Assembly (NCBI RefSeq): GCF_902167145.1
Contig: NC_050098.1
Location: 84,546,207 to 84,610,206 of the forward strand
DNA: 64,000 bases
Reading direction: 5' to 3'
Source of the DNA: Zea mays
Lineage: Eukaryota > Streptophyta > Magnoliopsida > Poales > Poaceae
A program made the translations under genes and the position numbers. Numbering within the stretch: the first letter of the stretch is position 1; the number at the start of each line of letters is the position of its first letter. Shown here piece by piece: positions 42,537 to 54,893 of the stretch. Under the pieces are notes generated by a model that was not told the DNA's origin, did not search any database, and was given only the letters and a program-made list of their open reading frames with translations.

Positions 42537-45500
42537 TTACAATTTACATGAGGCTAAAAAGCCTGGGAAATTCTTATCTAAGAAGTCTTGGGTTTCCCAT
42601 GTAGCCTCATCTTCCGAATGCTGGTTCCACTGTATCTTGTAGAATTTGAGAGTCTTTCTTCGGGTGACCCTGTCTTTTTGATCCAGAACTCGAATAGGAT
42701 GTTCCGAGTATGTTAAATCTGGTTCCAGGACAACATCAGGTATTTCAACGGTTCGATCAGGAACCCGAAGACACTTCTTCAGTTGTGACACGTGGAACAC
42801 ATTGTGCACAACAGACAATGTTTCGGGGAGCTGAAGTCGATACGCCACTGGCCCATATCTTTCCAGAATAAGAAAAGGACCAATATATCGTGGTGCAAGT
42901 TTTCCCTTAACTCCGAAACGCGATACACCCTTCATTGGTGAGACCTTCAAGTAGACATAGTCTCCTTCCAGGAAATATAAGGGCATTCGCCGTTTGTCTG
43001 CATAACTCTTTTGCCATGCTTGAGCTTTCTTCATATTATGGATAATTCTCTGAACCTTTTCTTCAACCTCTTTCACCATATCAGGTCTAAAGAAGTATCT
43101 TTCTCCAGGTTCAGACCAATTTAGCGGAGTCCGACACCGTCGTCCATATAAAGCTTCAAAGGGTGCCATCTTAATACTTTCTTGATAACTATTATTGTAT
43201 GAAAACTCCGCCAAAGGTAAACATTCATCCCATTTTAGTGAGAAATCCAAGACACATGCCCGTAGCATATCTTCAAGTATTTGGTTCACTCTCTCAGTTT
43301 GTCCACCGGTTTGAGGATGATAGGCCGAACTGTGGAGCAGTTTAGTACCCAGGAATTTATGAAGTTCTTCCCAGAATTTAGATACGAATTGAGGTCCACG
43401 ATCCGACACTATGGTCTTTGGAACACCATGCAGACTAAGAATACGAGCAATGTACAATTGGGCGTAGACAGTAACCGGGGAATTTGTCTTGACCGGCAGA
43501 AAGTGAGCAATCTTTGTAAGTCGATCAACAATCACCCAAATAGAGTCATATCCTTTTGCGGTCCTGGGCAATCCCACAATGAAGTCCATGCTTATGTCTT
43601 CCCATTTCCATGTTGGTATTGATAATGACTGCAATGGACCGGCAGTTTTCATGTGTATGGCCTTGACACGTCTGCAGGTGTCGCATTTAGCCACATAGCG
43701 TGCAATTTCAATCTTCATTTTTGTCCACCAGTAATGTTGCTTTAAGTCTTGATACATCTTAGTGCTTCCGGGATGAATAGAATAACGACTAAGATGTGCC
43801 TCATCCAGAATTTGCTGGCGGAGCTCTTCGTTCTTTGGCACAACTATGCGGTTTTTAAACCATATCACACCTTGATCGTCTTCTTTGAAACACTTGGCTG
43901 TTCCAGCCCTTATCTTTTCTCGTATGTGCTTCATACCCAGATTATCCTTTTGAGCATCAATTATTCTTTGCAAAATGATTGACTCAAGCCTTAACTGATT
44001 TAGAGTCCCTTGTTGAATGATCCCCAGGTTTAGCTTTTCCATTTCCTGACACAAAGTGTTCTCGGAGGTCTTCGCCATAAGACAGTGGCAGGAAGTCTTA
44101 CGACTCAACGCATCTGCCACCACATTGGCCTTGCCTGGGTGATAATGGATCTCTAGCTCATAGTCTTTAATGAGCTCAAGCCATCGTCTTTGCCTCATAT
44201 TTAACTCTGACTGGGTGAAGATGTACTTCAAACTTTTATGATCTGTATATATGTGACAGATATTACCCAGCAGATAGTGACGCCAAATCTTTAGGGCATG
44301 AACCACAGCAGCTAGCTCCAGATCATGAGTTGGATAGTGCTCCTCATGCCGGCGCAACTGCCTTGAAGCATACGCAATCACTCGGCCCTCTTGCATCAGT
44401 ACACACCCGAGCCCACTGCCAGATGCATCACAATATACGTCAAAAGGTTTAGTGATGTCCGGTTGAGCCAATACCGGAGCAGTGGTCAATAGTGTCTTCA
44501 GTTGCTCAAAGGCTTCATTACACTTAGAAGACCAATTGAACTTAGTGTCATTCTTCAACAAACTTGTGATTGGCTTCACAAGCTTCGAAAAATCTGGTAT
44601 GAATCTGCGATAGTACCCAGCTAGTCCAAGAAAACTCCGGACTTGGTGAACAGTCGTTGGGGGTTTCCACTCCAGAATATCTTTGACTTTGCTAGGATCT
44701 ACCGCAATTCCTTTAGCTGATAACACGTGCCCCAAAAATTGAATTTCTTCCAGCCAGAACGCGCACTTACTGAACTTGGCATAAAGCTGATGTTCCCTAA
44801 GGCGCGTCAATACAATCCGTAAATGCTGAGCATGGTCTTCTTCATTCTTAGAATATATTAAGATATCGTCGATGAAGACTACCACGAACTTGTCCAACTC
44901 GGGCATGAACACCGAGTTCATTAAATAAGTGAAATGGGCAGGAGCATTTGTGAGCCCAAAAGACATTACCAAGTATTCAAATAATCCATACCGCGTAGTA
45001 AACGCGGTCTTCGGTATATCCTCGGGCCGAATACGGATTTGATGATAACCCGACCTGAGATCAATTTTGGAAAATACCCTCGCCCCAGTCAGTTGATCAA
45101 ATAAGATGTCGATCCTGGGAAGGGGGTACTTATTCTTGATAGTGACCTCATTTAGGGGTCGATAATCCACGCACATTCTCAAGGTTTGATCCTTCTTCTT
45201 AACAAAAATGGCGGGACAACCCCACGGGGACGAGCTTGGCCGGATGAATCCTTTATTCAGTAGATCTTGCAATTGAGTCTTCAGTTCCGCCAATTCATTA
45301 GGGGGCATGCGGTACGATCTTCGGGAGATGGGAGCCGTACCGGGCTTTAGCTCAATTACGAATTCTACATCTCTTTCAGGGGGTAGTCCAGGCAAATCTT
45401 CCGGAAATACATCTGGAAACTCACATACTACCGGAATGTTCTTGATCTCCGGTACAATGGCTTCATAGACTCTATCAGAAGTTTTGGCCGGATTGGTTGC

Positions 45501-47021
45501 GGAGAGAGTCAAGAGAATCTCTTCTTGGTTATAACTCAACCTGACGGTTCTGAATTCAGTGTTGAGAATTGCCTTGTGTTGAATTAACCAATTCATACCC
45601 AAGATTACATCTATATCCTGGCCTTTCAGAACGATCATATTAGCAGGAAAGTTCCGTCCGGCCATTGTTACTGGCACTCCATAGGCCACTTCTTTAGTAT
45701 AAATGTGTCCCCCAGGTGAATGAATTTTAAATCCCTCCTTTGATTCATGGTATGCAATATGATGTTGTTCCACAAACTTCTTGCTAATAAATGTATGCGA
45801 AGCACCAGAATCAAAAAGAATTATTGCAGGGTGACTGGCCACGGGAAACGTACCCATCATCACCGGCTCTCCCTCCGGTGTGGTAGCCACTTGCGTATAA
45901 TATACTCGCCCCGTTTTCTTGGTATTCTTGCCCGAAGTACTTCCCTTGCCTGGAGCTGAATTTCCCGATCCTTGCTGATTATTAGCCTGATTTTGCCTTG
46001 GATAGGGACAATCTTTAATAAAATGCCCAGATTTGCCACAGTTAAAACATCCAGTTGAAGAACTTGGCAGCGCAGGGAATCGAGTGCCTGGGGCACCCGG
46101 CTGACTTGAGGCAGTAGGGGCTTTGTTGGAACGAATAATTATAGGCTGCTTGAAGGGAAATGAAGGTGGACGAGAAAAAGGGCGATTTTGGTTTGAGGGT
46201 CGAATCACAAACCGTGGTTTCTTCGTCTGGCCCTGATTAGGCCGCTCACCACCGAATCCCTTAGTCTTTCCAGAATTTGCATATTTGGCCTCCACAGATA
46301 AGGCTGTGCTGACAACCTTTCCATAAGTAAGATCAATACATGCAGCCATTTTTCGCTGCATCCGGTCGTTCAGTCCTCTCATAAAACAATTCTTCTTCTT
46401 CAAATCTGTATTCACCTGATCGATAGCATACTGTGACAGGTGATTGAACTTGTTGAGATACTGATTAACAGTATCACCCCCTTGCTTCAGTTTCATAAAC
46501 TCTTCTTGTTTCATGTGCAGCACTCCCTCAGGAATGTAATGCTCGCGGAATGCTGCTTTGAACTCGTTCCATGTAATTTGATGGTTGTCCGGCTGGATGG
46601 CCACAAAATTCCCCCACCAAGTACTGGCAGGTCCTCGGAGTTGCTGTGCTGCAAACAGTGGCTTCTGTACTTCCGAACAGCGTAGAAGGCCAAACTTCTG
46701 CTCTATGACCCGTATCCATTCGTCGGCCTCGAGCGGGTCTTCTGCTTTGATGAAGAGAGGCGGACGAGTCTCAGAGAAATCCAGATAAGTGGTCTCACGG
46801 GGACCTTGTTGGAATCCTCTTCCTGCTTGTTGTTGAAGCTGTTGCTGACCCGCCATCTCCCTTAGGAAGCGGGTGTTGTCGGCGGTGGCATTCACCAAGG
46901 CGGCGATGGCCTCGGCTAACGTGGGAGGAACTGGAGGTGGGTTTGGGGTAACATCCCGTCCCCCGGAAGTTCCTGCTGCATCCTGTCCTCGAGTCCTGGT
47001 CGGCATCTGTGGCAAAAACAT
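42537..47021 (-). CDS. gag-pol: Gag-Pol polyprotein of element B, intact
   Basis: 1494 codons without a stop. The first ATG is 47021 ([13 protein letters not shown]); ATG 47006 (MPTRTRG) is an equally good start. Domains by residue: Gag core about 85-250, CCHC knuckle [14 protein letters not shown] at 325-338, aspartic protease DSGAS at 404-408 with ILGMNWL near 473, RT about 590-770 with FIDD at 716-719, RNase H about 858-975 (D865, D927 visible), integrase zinc site H1076, H1083, C1113, C1116, integrase core D1146, D1207, E1243, then a GPF/Y-type domain ([10 protein letters not shown], 1374) and a chromodomain-like end ([16 protein letters not shown], 1461). These cut the polyprotein, copy element RNA and insert the DNA; chromodomains guide insertion to chromatin. 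Gag and Pol are fused in one frame, as usual in this clade. Confidence 0.96.
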   Translation of the reverse strand: MFLPQMPTRTRGQDAAGTSGGRDVTPNPPPVPPTLAEAIAALVNATADNTRFLREMAGQQQLQQQAGRGFQQGPRETTYLDFSETRPPLFIKAEDPLEADEWIRVIEQKFGLLRCSEVQKPLFAAQQLRGPASTWWGNFVAIQPDNHQITWNEFKAAFREHYIPEGVLHMKQEEFMKLKQGGDTVNQYLNKFNHLSQYAIDQVNTDLKKKNCFMRGLNDRMQRKMAACIDLTYGKVVSTALSVEAKYANSGKTKGFGGERPNQGQTKKPRFVIRPSNQNRPFSRPPSFPFKQPIIIRSNKAPTASSQPGAPGTRFPALPSSSTGCFNCGKSGHFIKDCPYPRQNQANNQQGSGNSAPGKGSTSGKNTKKTGRVYYTQVATTPEGEPVMMGTFPVASHPAIILFDSGASHTFISKKFVEQHHIAYHESKEGFKIHSPGGHIYTKEVAYGVPVTMAGRNFPANMIVLKGQDIDVILGMNWLIQHKAILNTEFRTVRLSYNQEEILLTLSATNPAKTSDRVYEAIVPEIKNIPVVCEFPDVFPEDLPGLPPERDVEFVIELKPGTAPISRRSYRMPPNELAELKTQLQDLLNKGFIRPSSSPWGCPAIFVKKKDQTLRMCVDYRPLNEVTIKNKYPLPRIDILFDQLTGARVFSKIDLRSGYHQIRIRPEDIPKTAFTTRYGLFEYLVMSFGLTNAPAHFTYLMNSVFMPELDKFVVVFIDDILIYSKNEEDHAQHLRIVLTRLREHQLYAKFSKCAFWLEEIQFLGHVLSAKGIAVDPSKVKDILEWKPPTTVHQVRSFLGLAGYYRRFIPDFSKLVKPITSLLKNDTKFNWSSKCNEAFEQLKTLLTTAPVLAQPDITKPFDVYCDASGSGLGCVLMQEGRVIAYASRQLRRHEEHYPTHDLELAAVVHALKIWRHYLLGNICHIYTDHKSLKYIFTQSELNMRQRRWLELIKDYELEIHYHPGKANVVADALSRKTSCHCLMAKTSENTLCQEMEKLNLGIIQQGTLNQLRLESIILQRIIDAQKDNLGMKHIREKIRAGTAKCFKEDDQGVIWFKNRIVVPKNEELRQQILDEAHLSRYSIHPGSTKMYQDLKQHYWWTKMKIEIARYVAKCDTCRRVKAIHMKTAGPLQSLSIPTWKWEDISMDFIVGLPRTAKGYDSIWVIVDRLTKIAHFLPVKTNSPVTVYAQLYIARILSLHGVPKTIVSDRGPQFVSKFWEELHKFLGTKLLHSSAYHPQTGGQTERVNQILEDMLRACVLDFSLKWDECLPLAEFSYNNSYQESIKMAPFEALYGRRCRTPLNWSEPGERYFFRPDMVKEVEEKVQRIIHNMKKAQAWQKSYADKRRMPLYFLEGDYVYLKVSPMKGVSRFGVKGKLAPRYIGPFLILERYGPVAYRLQLPETLSVVHNVFHVSQLKKCLRVPDRTVEIPDVVLEPDLTYSEHPIRVLDQKDRVTRRKTLKFYKIQWNQHSEDEATWETQDFLDKNFPGFLASCKL

Positions 47022-47169
47022 TTGAAGTAAACATAATGTGCCAGAGAAAACCTTCCATTTTACATTACTATAAAAAGTAATGATACAGACTCGATATTAC
47101 ATAACAGGATACAATACCCATTATACAACAGTACACCCTACAATACTCTACTCTACTTCTATTACACCC
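47022..47169 (-). other. Spacer between upstream ORF and gag-pol of B
   Basis: About 150 bases of AT-rich sequence. No stem or splice signal is evident to me. How ribosomes would reach gag-pol after the upstream ORF is not clear from the sequence. Confidence 0.5.
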
Positions 47170-47754
47170 TTATTCCTGCTTGCCATCAGTCTTGGCGGCT
47201 TCATCGTCAGGTGTGGGAGTCCAGACGTCAACCAACCTCAAGGAAGGAGGAGGCTCAAACAGGTCTAACTCCCCACCCAGCGCACGTCCCGCAACGTGAG
47301 ATGGTCCAGCTTCGGCCTCAGCAGGTGGTGCAGGCTCACTTGGGTGTAGTTGTGAGTATAATATATGGACTTCCTCGTGCAAAGTGTTGCAGTAAACCTG
47401 CAGGTTATCAACAGTCGAGCTAAGTTCTTTAACTCGGGCCTGAGCCCTTGCTTCCTTAGCACACATTAGCAAATGAGACTGCACGGCCCAGTCAAGTGCT
47501 AAGTCTCGATCAGCGAGTTGATCCTGCAAGTGTCGGATGTCCCTTCTTAGTTCGTTGATTCTATCACCGTCAGCGACCCAAGCATCAGTCCTTTGTTGCA
47601 GTGCTGCCTGAAGTCGACTCACACGAGCTTCAAGGTCTCCGATGGGGTCGTTACTCCCACTACTGCTACTTTCATGTCGGGGAGCCAATTGATGCCGAGG
47701 CACCCCAATTGGTTTCGTGGACTTGCGTGCCGTTAGCCTGGTACGTGGCGGCAT
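47170..47754 (-). CDS. Extra ORF upstream of gag-pol in element B (coiled coil, unknown function)
   Basis: 194 codons from ATG 47754 (MPPRTRLTARKSTKP) to TAA; the open frame extends 26 codons further up to ATG 47832, but the inner start resembles the MPTRTRG start of gag. A basic N-terminus (1-45, with a Ser run) is followed by a clear heptad pattern (about 52-130: LEARVSRLQAALQQR, INELRRDIRHLQDQLADRD) predicted to form a coiled coil, then an acidic, Pro-rich tail (APPAEAEAGPSH, TPTPDDEAAKTDG). No catalytic motif, signal peptide or membrane segment is seen. It lies between PBS and gag, on the same strand. It may be a nucleocapsid accessory or a regulatory protein; that is speculation. Confidence 0.7.
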   Translation of the reverse strand: MPPRTRLTARKSTKPIGVPRHQLAPRHESSSSGSNDPIGDLEARVSRLQAALQQRTDAWVADGDRINELRRDIRHLQDQLADRDLALDWAVQSHLLMCAKEARAQARVKELSSTVDNLQVYCNTLHEEVHILYSQLHPSEPAPPAEAEAGPSHVAGRALGGELDLFEPPPSLRLVDVWTPTPDDEAAKTDGKQE

Positions 47755-47974
47755 CTTTAAGGGGGAAATATTATTAGTATAATTCTTAGCATGATGCATG
47801 AATAAATACAGAATCAACCTTGGTTGATTCAACCTTCTATATGTTACACTCTTCCTATCTGGTCTTTAAGATAGACTCTTCAGAATACTTAGGTAAGAGG
47901 AGAAAAGAATTTTTAGGTAAGACTCTTAAAAATCCTTTTGAAGATGCTTCATAATATCTGCCAAGAAGGGCTAC
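47755..47974 (-). other. Untranslated leader of element B
   Basis: 220 bases between the PBS and the start of the upstream ORF. No feature recognised; it should hold the packaging signal. Confidence 0.5.
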
Positions 47975-47986
47975 GCTCCGATACCA
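47975..47986 (-). other. Primer binding site of element B
   Basis: On the minus strand TGGTATCGGAGC, two bases (GC) after the LTR end CCGTCACA. It differs by one base from the initiator tRNA-Met site TGGTATCAGAGC. Confidence 0.88.
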
Positions 47987-47988
47987 GC

Positions 47989-50900
47989 TGTGACGGAACC
48001 TCCCAAGTAATTAGGCCCACCTACAGTTGTCCTTGTCCAACGGACATCAGACAACCCTGTAGGTGCCCCTAAACTACTTGACAAGTTCGGTATCTTTCCT
48101 TACCTTACCAGGAACGTCTCACCCATCTTGTAGACATTACAGAACATCGGAGATGAAGAAATGCGGAAGCGAATTACATAAACTTACATTTTATTTCAAA
48201 AGCAAGCTTGAGTTATTTTTATTACAGACCAGACTAAAAGTGAGTGCATAGAGTAATATTATACAAACCAGGGAGGCAAAAACTCCTCCCGAGAAGACAA
48301 AAGCAAAAGATCCTAGGTGGAGGACCGAGTCCTCCCGCACTTCAGTCTTGATTTTCTTCTTTTGGAACCACCTTGGCACAGAAGCAGCAAAAGTCTGCTA
48401 CTTCCTCACCTAAAAACAACGAAGGGATAAACCCTGAGTATGGAATACTCAGCAAGTCTTACCCGACTAAAGAAAAGACTCTCAAGGGTATGCTGGCTAT
48501 ATGGGAGTCAAGGTAAGGCTTTTCAATATTCAAAGACTCTGTTTTTGCAGAAATGCTTACTAAAGTGGATCCTTAAAAATCCAGTTTTATTTGTTAAGTT
48601 AAGTAAAATTACCTGCACTAGAGTTCTTTCTACCCTAGTTCAATCACTGGTCCTGCACTAGCCAATTTCTTAACAAGAGCCCATAGTCTTTAGTGGAATG
48701 CTACGTGTAAGTCAGTGGCCAAGTCTCCATAACCGCGGAGGTACGGCGATCCGAATCGATTATACTCAGCTGAGGATCTCCGATCACACGACATATGTAG
48801 CACTTAACCCTTGCATATGTCAACCCGCCACCGGGGTTCTTAAGACCGGATCAGGTTCACGCAAACCGAGAGCACAGATACACCACCGTCCAGCCTCTTG
48901 CCACGGAGGGTACACGCTACTCTCGCCACCGCTCCACTCCCATTTCGTGGTATCTTATTCCGGCCTTAGTCTGCCCGAGGCAAGGCTTACCCATGACGAG
49001 GCATGTGACCAGTTAAAGGGTCCTCGGTCAGCAGGCCTACATCGAGACGGTCCTTAATTGACTCAGACGGAGACACTACACCGAGACTCCTTTCTCGTGC
49101 AAGTCACCCGCCCGGTCTCAGCTTAATCATTTCAACCCAAAAACTTGGTACCTGGCAGAGGTACATCTTTTCCGATGTTGAATCCATCACGGCCGTGATG
49201 GATCCACCATCAAGTTTTATTTTTGAAAACAACCCTCCCACTTTGCCAAACATCTTTTGTAAAACAAATCCTTTTGTTTTTCTAAAGCAATACTAAGCAT
49301 AGTAAAACCTTTTTGTAAAAACAGGGTGTCAAGGAAGGTAATCAAATTCAAGGAAGGTAATGCAGGAATTGTTTTATCAGGTAACTCCTATCACCTAATG
49401 CAGCAAGCAAGTGAGAAAGATTTTAAAAACATCAAGGGAGGTGGCAAATGCACCGGGGCTTGCCTTCGTTTACTGGTGAATCAGGCTCAGATCCACAGAT
49501 GTCAAAGTAGAAATGATTCCCAGCCTGAGACTCCGAAGGTGGTGGTGGTGGTGTCTCCTCTTCAGTTACTTCTACCTCTTCTTCTCGTTCTAATCATAAC
49601 CATACATATGTATAAGAATGGATGCCATGGGATGCTCATGAGGATGCAAAGACAACATAAACTTATTAGTTATGTCTTGAATACAACTTGCCTTCACGGA
49701 GTTCCGGGAACTTAGGGTTTCCGGAGTCGGTAAAGGAGTTCATAGGGCAGGGGGGGTGTTTTGGGGTTTGGTGATCAAACAAGGTCCAAATCAATTCAAA
49801 CTTTACCCAAGGCTTCTCAATATTGAATAACACTCATATAAAAATTTTGGGCATTTTAGGACCTATCAATTATTTTCTAAAAATCTATAATCAAGACTTT
49901 TAACTACTTTAAATACCCTAAAATTTCTTACTTCCACTAAAAATCACCAACTTATTTTTGTTAAATACTATAGAAAATAACAAACCTAGGAAAATTAGTT
50001 TCACAATTTTAGCATTTTTTCTACATTTTTCTACATATTTTTAAAGTTTGCTAGAAATAGAAAAAAGAAAACGATGAACAGGCTTGGGCCGAAACCAGCC
50101 CAGGTCGGCCCAACAGCAGCAGAATCGCGCCCGCACCCGCGCGCGCGATGGCGGCTTTGCAGAAAAGCCCTCGAGGTTTTATCTAACAGGAAGCGGGTTC
50201 GGTTACTATTTCCTGGGGTCACTGACATTTCCCAAAAAGGTCCTCTGGTTTCTGTCTATTCTGTGTTTCACGTCCTCGACGGCGTTCAAGCGCGGCCGTG
50301 CTCCGGCGAGCATCTACGCCGGCCGATTGAGGCTAAGACCGGTGCTAATCTTCGGCTGAGACCAAATCCGAGTCCCCATGAACGTTTTCCCCAACCTAAT
50401 TGCACTATTGGTGGACTAGGGAGCTCCGGCCACGGTGGCCGTAAGCAAAGCGGCAATAAGGTCGTGTTCCCGACGACTTATGGCGGTCTAGCTTGATTCA
50501 ATGGTTCGGTAAGCATCACGGAGATGGAAGGGTGCTCAAACGAAATAGCAGAGGACCGGGGCTGACCTGTGGAGGGCTGCCCACGGTGGGCTCGATTCAC
50601 GGCGGCGGAAAACCGATTTGGGGGCAACGCGAAATTCAGGCGAGCTGGTGGGCGATCGAGTGTGGGGACGGGTGCTAGAGCTTCACAATTTCATGGCGTA
50701 ACTAGCCCTGCCCTCAATTTATAGGCTCCAAGGACGGTGGCCGGTGAATTTCGAGGAGATGCGCGGCGGTCGGAGGTGACGAAGGTTATCGACTTCGCGA
50801 CTACGTGTCTACCGCCGTGGCGGGCTCACCGGCCTTGATGAGACAGCCGTGAGGGGTCACGACGGCACGGAGGAAGAGTTGAGCCACGCGGCACCCGGCC

Positions 50901-52018
50901 GAGAGGCGGCGGTCGACGGCGAGCACTTTACCGCGGGCGGTGAGCTAGAGGAGATGTACCGTGGCCGAGCGGGGTGACTTCCAGCTCACCGGTGACGAGG
51001 ACCTTTACCGCGACGGCCTTATCCGGTGACCGCCGAGCACGAATCACGGCGAACGACGATCGACGGCGACGGCTATCGGCGACGAGCACGGGGAAGATCT
51101 TTTTCAGTTACCGGTTACTGTACCATGGGAAGACCCCATCAGTTAGCCTGACAGAGCAAGTTCAGAGCAGTATTTCTCCAAATTTTACACTGCAACTTTG
51201 TCAATACTCTGTACCAAAGTTGTAGAGTTACAAACTAGCTACAATCCAACTATAGAGATCAAACTCATTTGAGCACTGGATCATGCTTGGATTTGGGCTA
51301 GAAGTTGATGTCAGTCATGTGCTACACTGAATTTCAGATCAAACAGCCTGACAGCCAGTTTTGGATTGGGTTTTTCTCCAAATTTCTCATAACAACTAAG
51401 CTCACACTCCTTAGCAAAGTTGTTCTCCTATAATGGGTCTTCAATTTTGATGTGGTGACCTAGGGCAAAAACCCTATATCCTGAAAGATACAAGGCTCCA
51501 AAGTTGAGCCAATATCACTGAAATCCAGACTCAGAATAAACTCACATGAGGTCTATTTTGCACTTAAGTCCAAAACCTTAGGTTTTGCTTTCAAGTCCAC
51601 ATTTTTGTGAACCAAGGGACTTAAGAAACCTATTTGGCTTGGTTTTTGCACTTTAGCCCAAAAGTGGGCTAATTTTGCACATAAGCCCCTAGGGTTTGGT
51701 TTAGGGTTTTCCAGGGTTCCAATTAGGGTTTCTGGTATTCCAGGGGTATAAGTGGGATTCAACTTTATTCTTGGAGTCATTTTATGACTTTTACCCTAAA
51801 GCCTTTAGGTTTTCTCAACTTAGGTTAAGTTTTACCCCTTTAACCACTATTTAGGGTTAAGTCCTTTAACCAGGGTCCTATTTGTAAAACATTAAAACAA
51901 TACACTTGTTTGAAATTTTTGCCTAGTGAATGCACTCTAGGTGTGCCAAACATATGCAATGCCAATGCTTATGATGCCATGCTCAAGTTTTAGTTATAGT
52001 AACACCAGGGGTGTTACA
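47989..52018 (-). repeat. 5' LTR of element B
   Basis: 4030 bp. It differs from the 3' LTR at about eight positions, mostly transitions. TATA box at 50717-50723, palindrome at 49182-49203. No gene is supported inside; frames such as 48698-49057 and 50074-50496 are the same chance ORFs found in the other two LTR copies. Confidence 0.95.
50717..50723 (-). promoter_or_regulatory. TATA box of the B 5' LTR
   Basis: TATAAAT on the minus strand in AGCCTATAAATTGAGGGC, 1295 bases from the LTR start, at the edge of a GC-rich part. Copies are at 34117-34123 and 41083-41089. Confidence 0.7.
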
Positions 52019-52023
52019 TGTTA
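52019..52023. repeat. Target site duplication of element B, right copy (TGTTA)
   Basis: Matches 38350-38354. Confidence 0.93.
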
Positions 52024-54640
52024 AGGGTTTCATACACTCATCCAAGGGTCTTGAGTGAACTTAAGACTTTTAGGCATCTCTTATATGTTTTGTTTGGACT
52101 CTTGGAGGATTTAATTGTACTTCACTAATTCTCCCATAATTTCCTTTTTACTTTTTATTATGCTCCTTATTAAGTACCTTGAACTACCATGGCAATTTAG
52201 AATTTTCCAAAAATATCACAAAAATTACAGTGGGTAAACATTGATCTCTGCAGTCTATTCTAAAATTTTAAGGTTAGAATTAATTCAGATAATCCTTGGG
52301 CAAAAATGACAAAATGAGGGTAAAAGGGCACTTTACACTATAGCTCTGATTTAGGTGAGGTTTCTGGACTAAAATTTATTTTTGCTAAGATTCATGGGTG
52401 ATAATAGGTCTCTGTGCCAAAAACCACAGAAAAAACCTAATGGGTATTTAGTTGTGATTTTCTAAAGTTTAAAGTCAAAAATGTACTTATAACTAACTTG
52501 TTATTTGAAAAATGTCAAACAACAGAACTTATATTTTTCCTAGATTTATACTAGCATATTATTAGTTATCCCAAAGATTGGGGTGGGTTTTCCTTATGGT
52601 TATTTTTCTAGGATTTTTCTATGTTTTCATTGTTGTCATGAAATAAAATGTGGTGCATTTCTTTTGTACTAACAGAGGTTTCAACAAAATTTTCTTGTGA
52701 TCCAGGTTACTTAAGTAAGCTAGGAAAATTGTGGTTGCTCTCTGGTTCATACTTTTAATTCACTTTTTTATTTTTTAATGTTTGGGCTAAAACAAGTTTT
52801 AGGGGTTAATTTCTCCTTAATCTAGTATACTGGCGAGTTCCACATTTTAGAACAGGGTAGTTAGTAGTTGGGCATGCCTCTGATTTTTTTACCCTTAGTC
52901 TAAAAGTATTTTTATTTTTCCTCTAATTATTTAGTTTTGGGCAGTATAGTTATTTAAATCAAAACCTTAAAAATTATTGCAGTACTTAGGGTGTTTGGAA
53001 ATTTTCCTAAGTAGTTCACATTATTTAGAACCTAGCAAAATTAGTTTGACCAAATTTGGCTGGATAAATTGGAGTTATGAATTTTGGAAGCTCTATCTGC
53101 ATTTAAAAGAATAATGTTTAAAAAGGTTTAAAGAAAACCAGTTTACACCGAGGCCCCTGGGGTTTCCCTTAACTCATCCTTTAAACCATACCCCTGCGGA
53201 ACTATTCCTCTGAGTCACTGACTACGCAAAAACCCCCAGGCTTCTTCTTTCCAACCGAGCTCCTTCCCCCCTTGTAACAGTAACCGCAGAGAGGAAAAGG
53301 ATGGTGCGGCTTACCGGCGGCGAGGGTGGTCCGGTGAAGGGCGGAGTTAGATCTGGGAGGTCCTGGCGGTCACGTCGAGGTGCAGCTCGTCGACGGTGAT
53401 GGTCGGAATCGGTCTGACCGCGTGCGCAGGCGGTCGGGCTCGCCGGCGGCGTGTGCTCCGGCCTGCTCACGGCGGTATTGCTCAATCCAACAGTACATGG
53501 AGCTTCACGGGATGCTAAGGACGCTACAGGTGCAAGGAATCAACGAATGGCTTACCGTGGAGCTCGTTCTACGTGCGACGGCGGCCGGTTGAAGTCCGGC
53601 GACGTCGATCCTACATCTCAGGCGAGGTAGAGTCAAATCCCCGGCTCTGGGAGCTTTACTAAGGTCCATAGAAGCTAACCAGAGGGTCAGATGGGACGTG
53701 GAGTGGCTGGTTTGGCCGGTCTACGGTGGCCGTGGCTTGCGCGGCCGCTGGCACCTCGCTCATGGGGCAAACTCGAGCGAACTCGAGCTCGGGTTGGGTC
53801 AGGGACGCGTGAGGGTGTACGGTCGAGGACGGGGTGGCTTTTATAGATGCGGGCGCGGGCGTGGGCGCGGGGTTGGCACGACACGGGGCTGCGCGCGTGG
53901 GCAGAGCGCCGAGGGCGTGCTCTGGCACGCTAGGACGCGTCGAACACGTGGCCGTGTTCATCTTCCCGAGTTCTTGCGCCAGCAGAGCTCCGAAACGTGT
54001 GAATCTTACCAAATGTCTTGTGCAAGATATCTTCCTAGCACCTAGGGCTAGCTAGTTTGTGTAAGTTCCATTGGAAGATCTGCCCTAGATCACAAGATAT
54101 GTGGCCGCCAAGTCTTGTCTGTCTGCACTGTTCACCAGTGACAAAACTAATGTCAAACCATGTCAAACGGCCTCGGTTTGAATTCAAATTTTTCAGGGAT
54201 GTGCCTTAGGTAATTTGGCCACTTTTTGCTATTTGGTCCAAGTGGTTTTGGCGCCAGCCCAAAGGTGAACACCTTTGATCTTTGGGCTAGGGGTGGTTTT
54301 GGGGAATTAGAGAATTTTTGAATGGCTCTAGTGTGCTTCCCCACTTGGTGAACTGTTTTGAGGTTTTTGTTGGGCCTTTTTGTAATACTTCTCTTAATAA
54401 ATTTTGTAGATTTACTAATACACTTTATCTTCTGTAAAAGTCCCTTTTATGTTTTGGTCATAACCACTCTTTCCTCTTTACTCCCATGGTTAGGGGTTTC
54501 TTTCTTGTTATGATTAATGCTTATCTTAACCATGCCTCTAAAACTTTGAGTTCCTTCACTTTCCATTCTAGCATATAGTGTGAGTAGGACACAAGTGTGC
54601 TCCCTTGGCCAGGGCTTTGGGTAACACCTGGGGTGTTACA
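52024..54640 (-). repeat. Element C: 5' part of its 4.26-kb LTR
   Basis: On the minus strand it starts TGTAACACCCCAGGTGTTAC at 54640 next to a polypurine tract, and reaches the B insertion at 52024; the rest is at 29742-31387. The first 800 bases hold a GC-rich part with a TATA box at 53845-53839, the remainder is AT-rich. No gene is supported. Because a polypurine tract and pol lie on its outer side, this is the 3' LTR of C. Confidence 0.82.
53839..53845 (-). promoter_or_regulatory. TATA box of the C LTR
   Basis: TATAAAA in ATCTATAAAAGCCACC on the minus strand, 795 bases from the LTR start. Confidence 0.65.
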
Positions 54641-54653
54641 GCCCTCCCCCCTT
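54641..54653 (-). other. Polypurine tract of element C
   Basis: On the minus strand AAGGGGGGAGGGC abuts the LTR start. The bases 54654-54893 between it and the pol end carry no gene. Confidence 0.85.
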
Positions 54654-54893
54654 AGAGGAATCTCGTCCTAAGATTGGGTAGGGATCCTCTACTGGGGTAC
54701 CAAGAAGGTGTGTGTTAGTGTGTTGTGGTTTCCTTTAATCCAGATTCTCTAGTTAACTGCTCTTCGAATGTCATTCTCTTTGCAACTTCAGAAGGAAGTC
54801 CTTCTAGATTTATTTTCACATCTTACTCTACTCTTATTAACTATGTTTCTCTTATATTTAGGTTCAAAGGGCAGGTGGGGTGGTTGTCTTGGG

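Larger units (their letters stand above)
35659..42624 (+). repeat. 6.97-kb tandem duplication, copy 2
   Basis: 6966 bp, differing from copy 1 by about 11 substitutions and one base of a G run. Parts: A 5' LTR piece 35659-36394, E piece 36395-36708, C LTR piece 36709-38354, the B 3' LTR 38355-42384, and B internal sequence 42385-42624, which here continues into the complete element B. Confidence 0.93.
38355..52018 (-). mobile_element. Element B: young, apparently complete chromovirus (Tekay/Prem1-like Ty3/gypsy)
   Basis: 13,664 bp on the minus strand with 4030-bp LTRs, TGTTA target duplication, tRNA-Met-type PBS, a small upstream ORF, one unbroken gag-pol of 1494 codons ending in a chromodomain-like part, and a polypurine tract. 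The LTRs differ by about eight substitutions in 4030 bases. It sits inside the LTR of element C. The domain order PR-RT-RH-IN and the C-terminal chromodomain remnant place it in the chromoviruses; Tekay/Del with long LTRs is the best fit. All parts needed for autonomous transposition are visible. Confidence 0.94.

Noticed and set aside
16097..54640. One very long (5.5-kb) LTR made of 16097-17015, 29428-31387 and 52024-54640
   Set aside because: A PBS on one outer side and a polypurine tract on the other contradict a single LTR, a clear LTR end (CCGCCACA, followed by a probable TSD) lies at 29742, and the C' LTR ends at the same motif. Two LTRs (E and C) explain it better.
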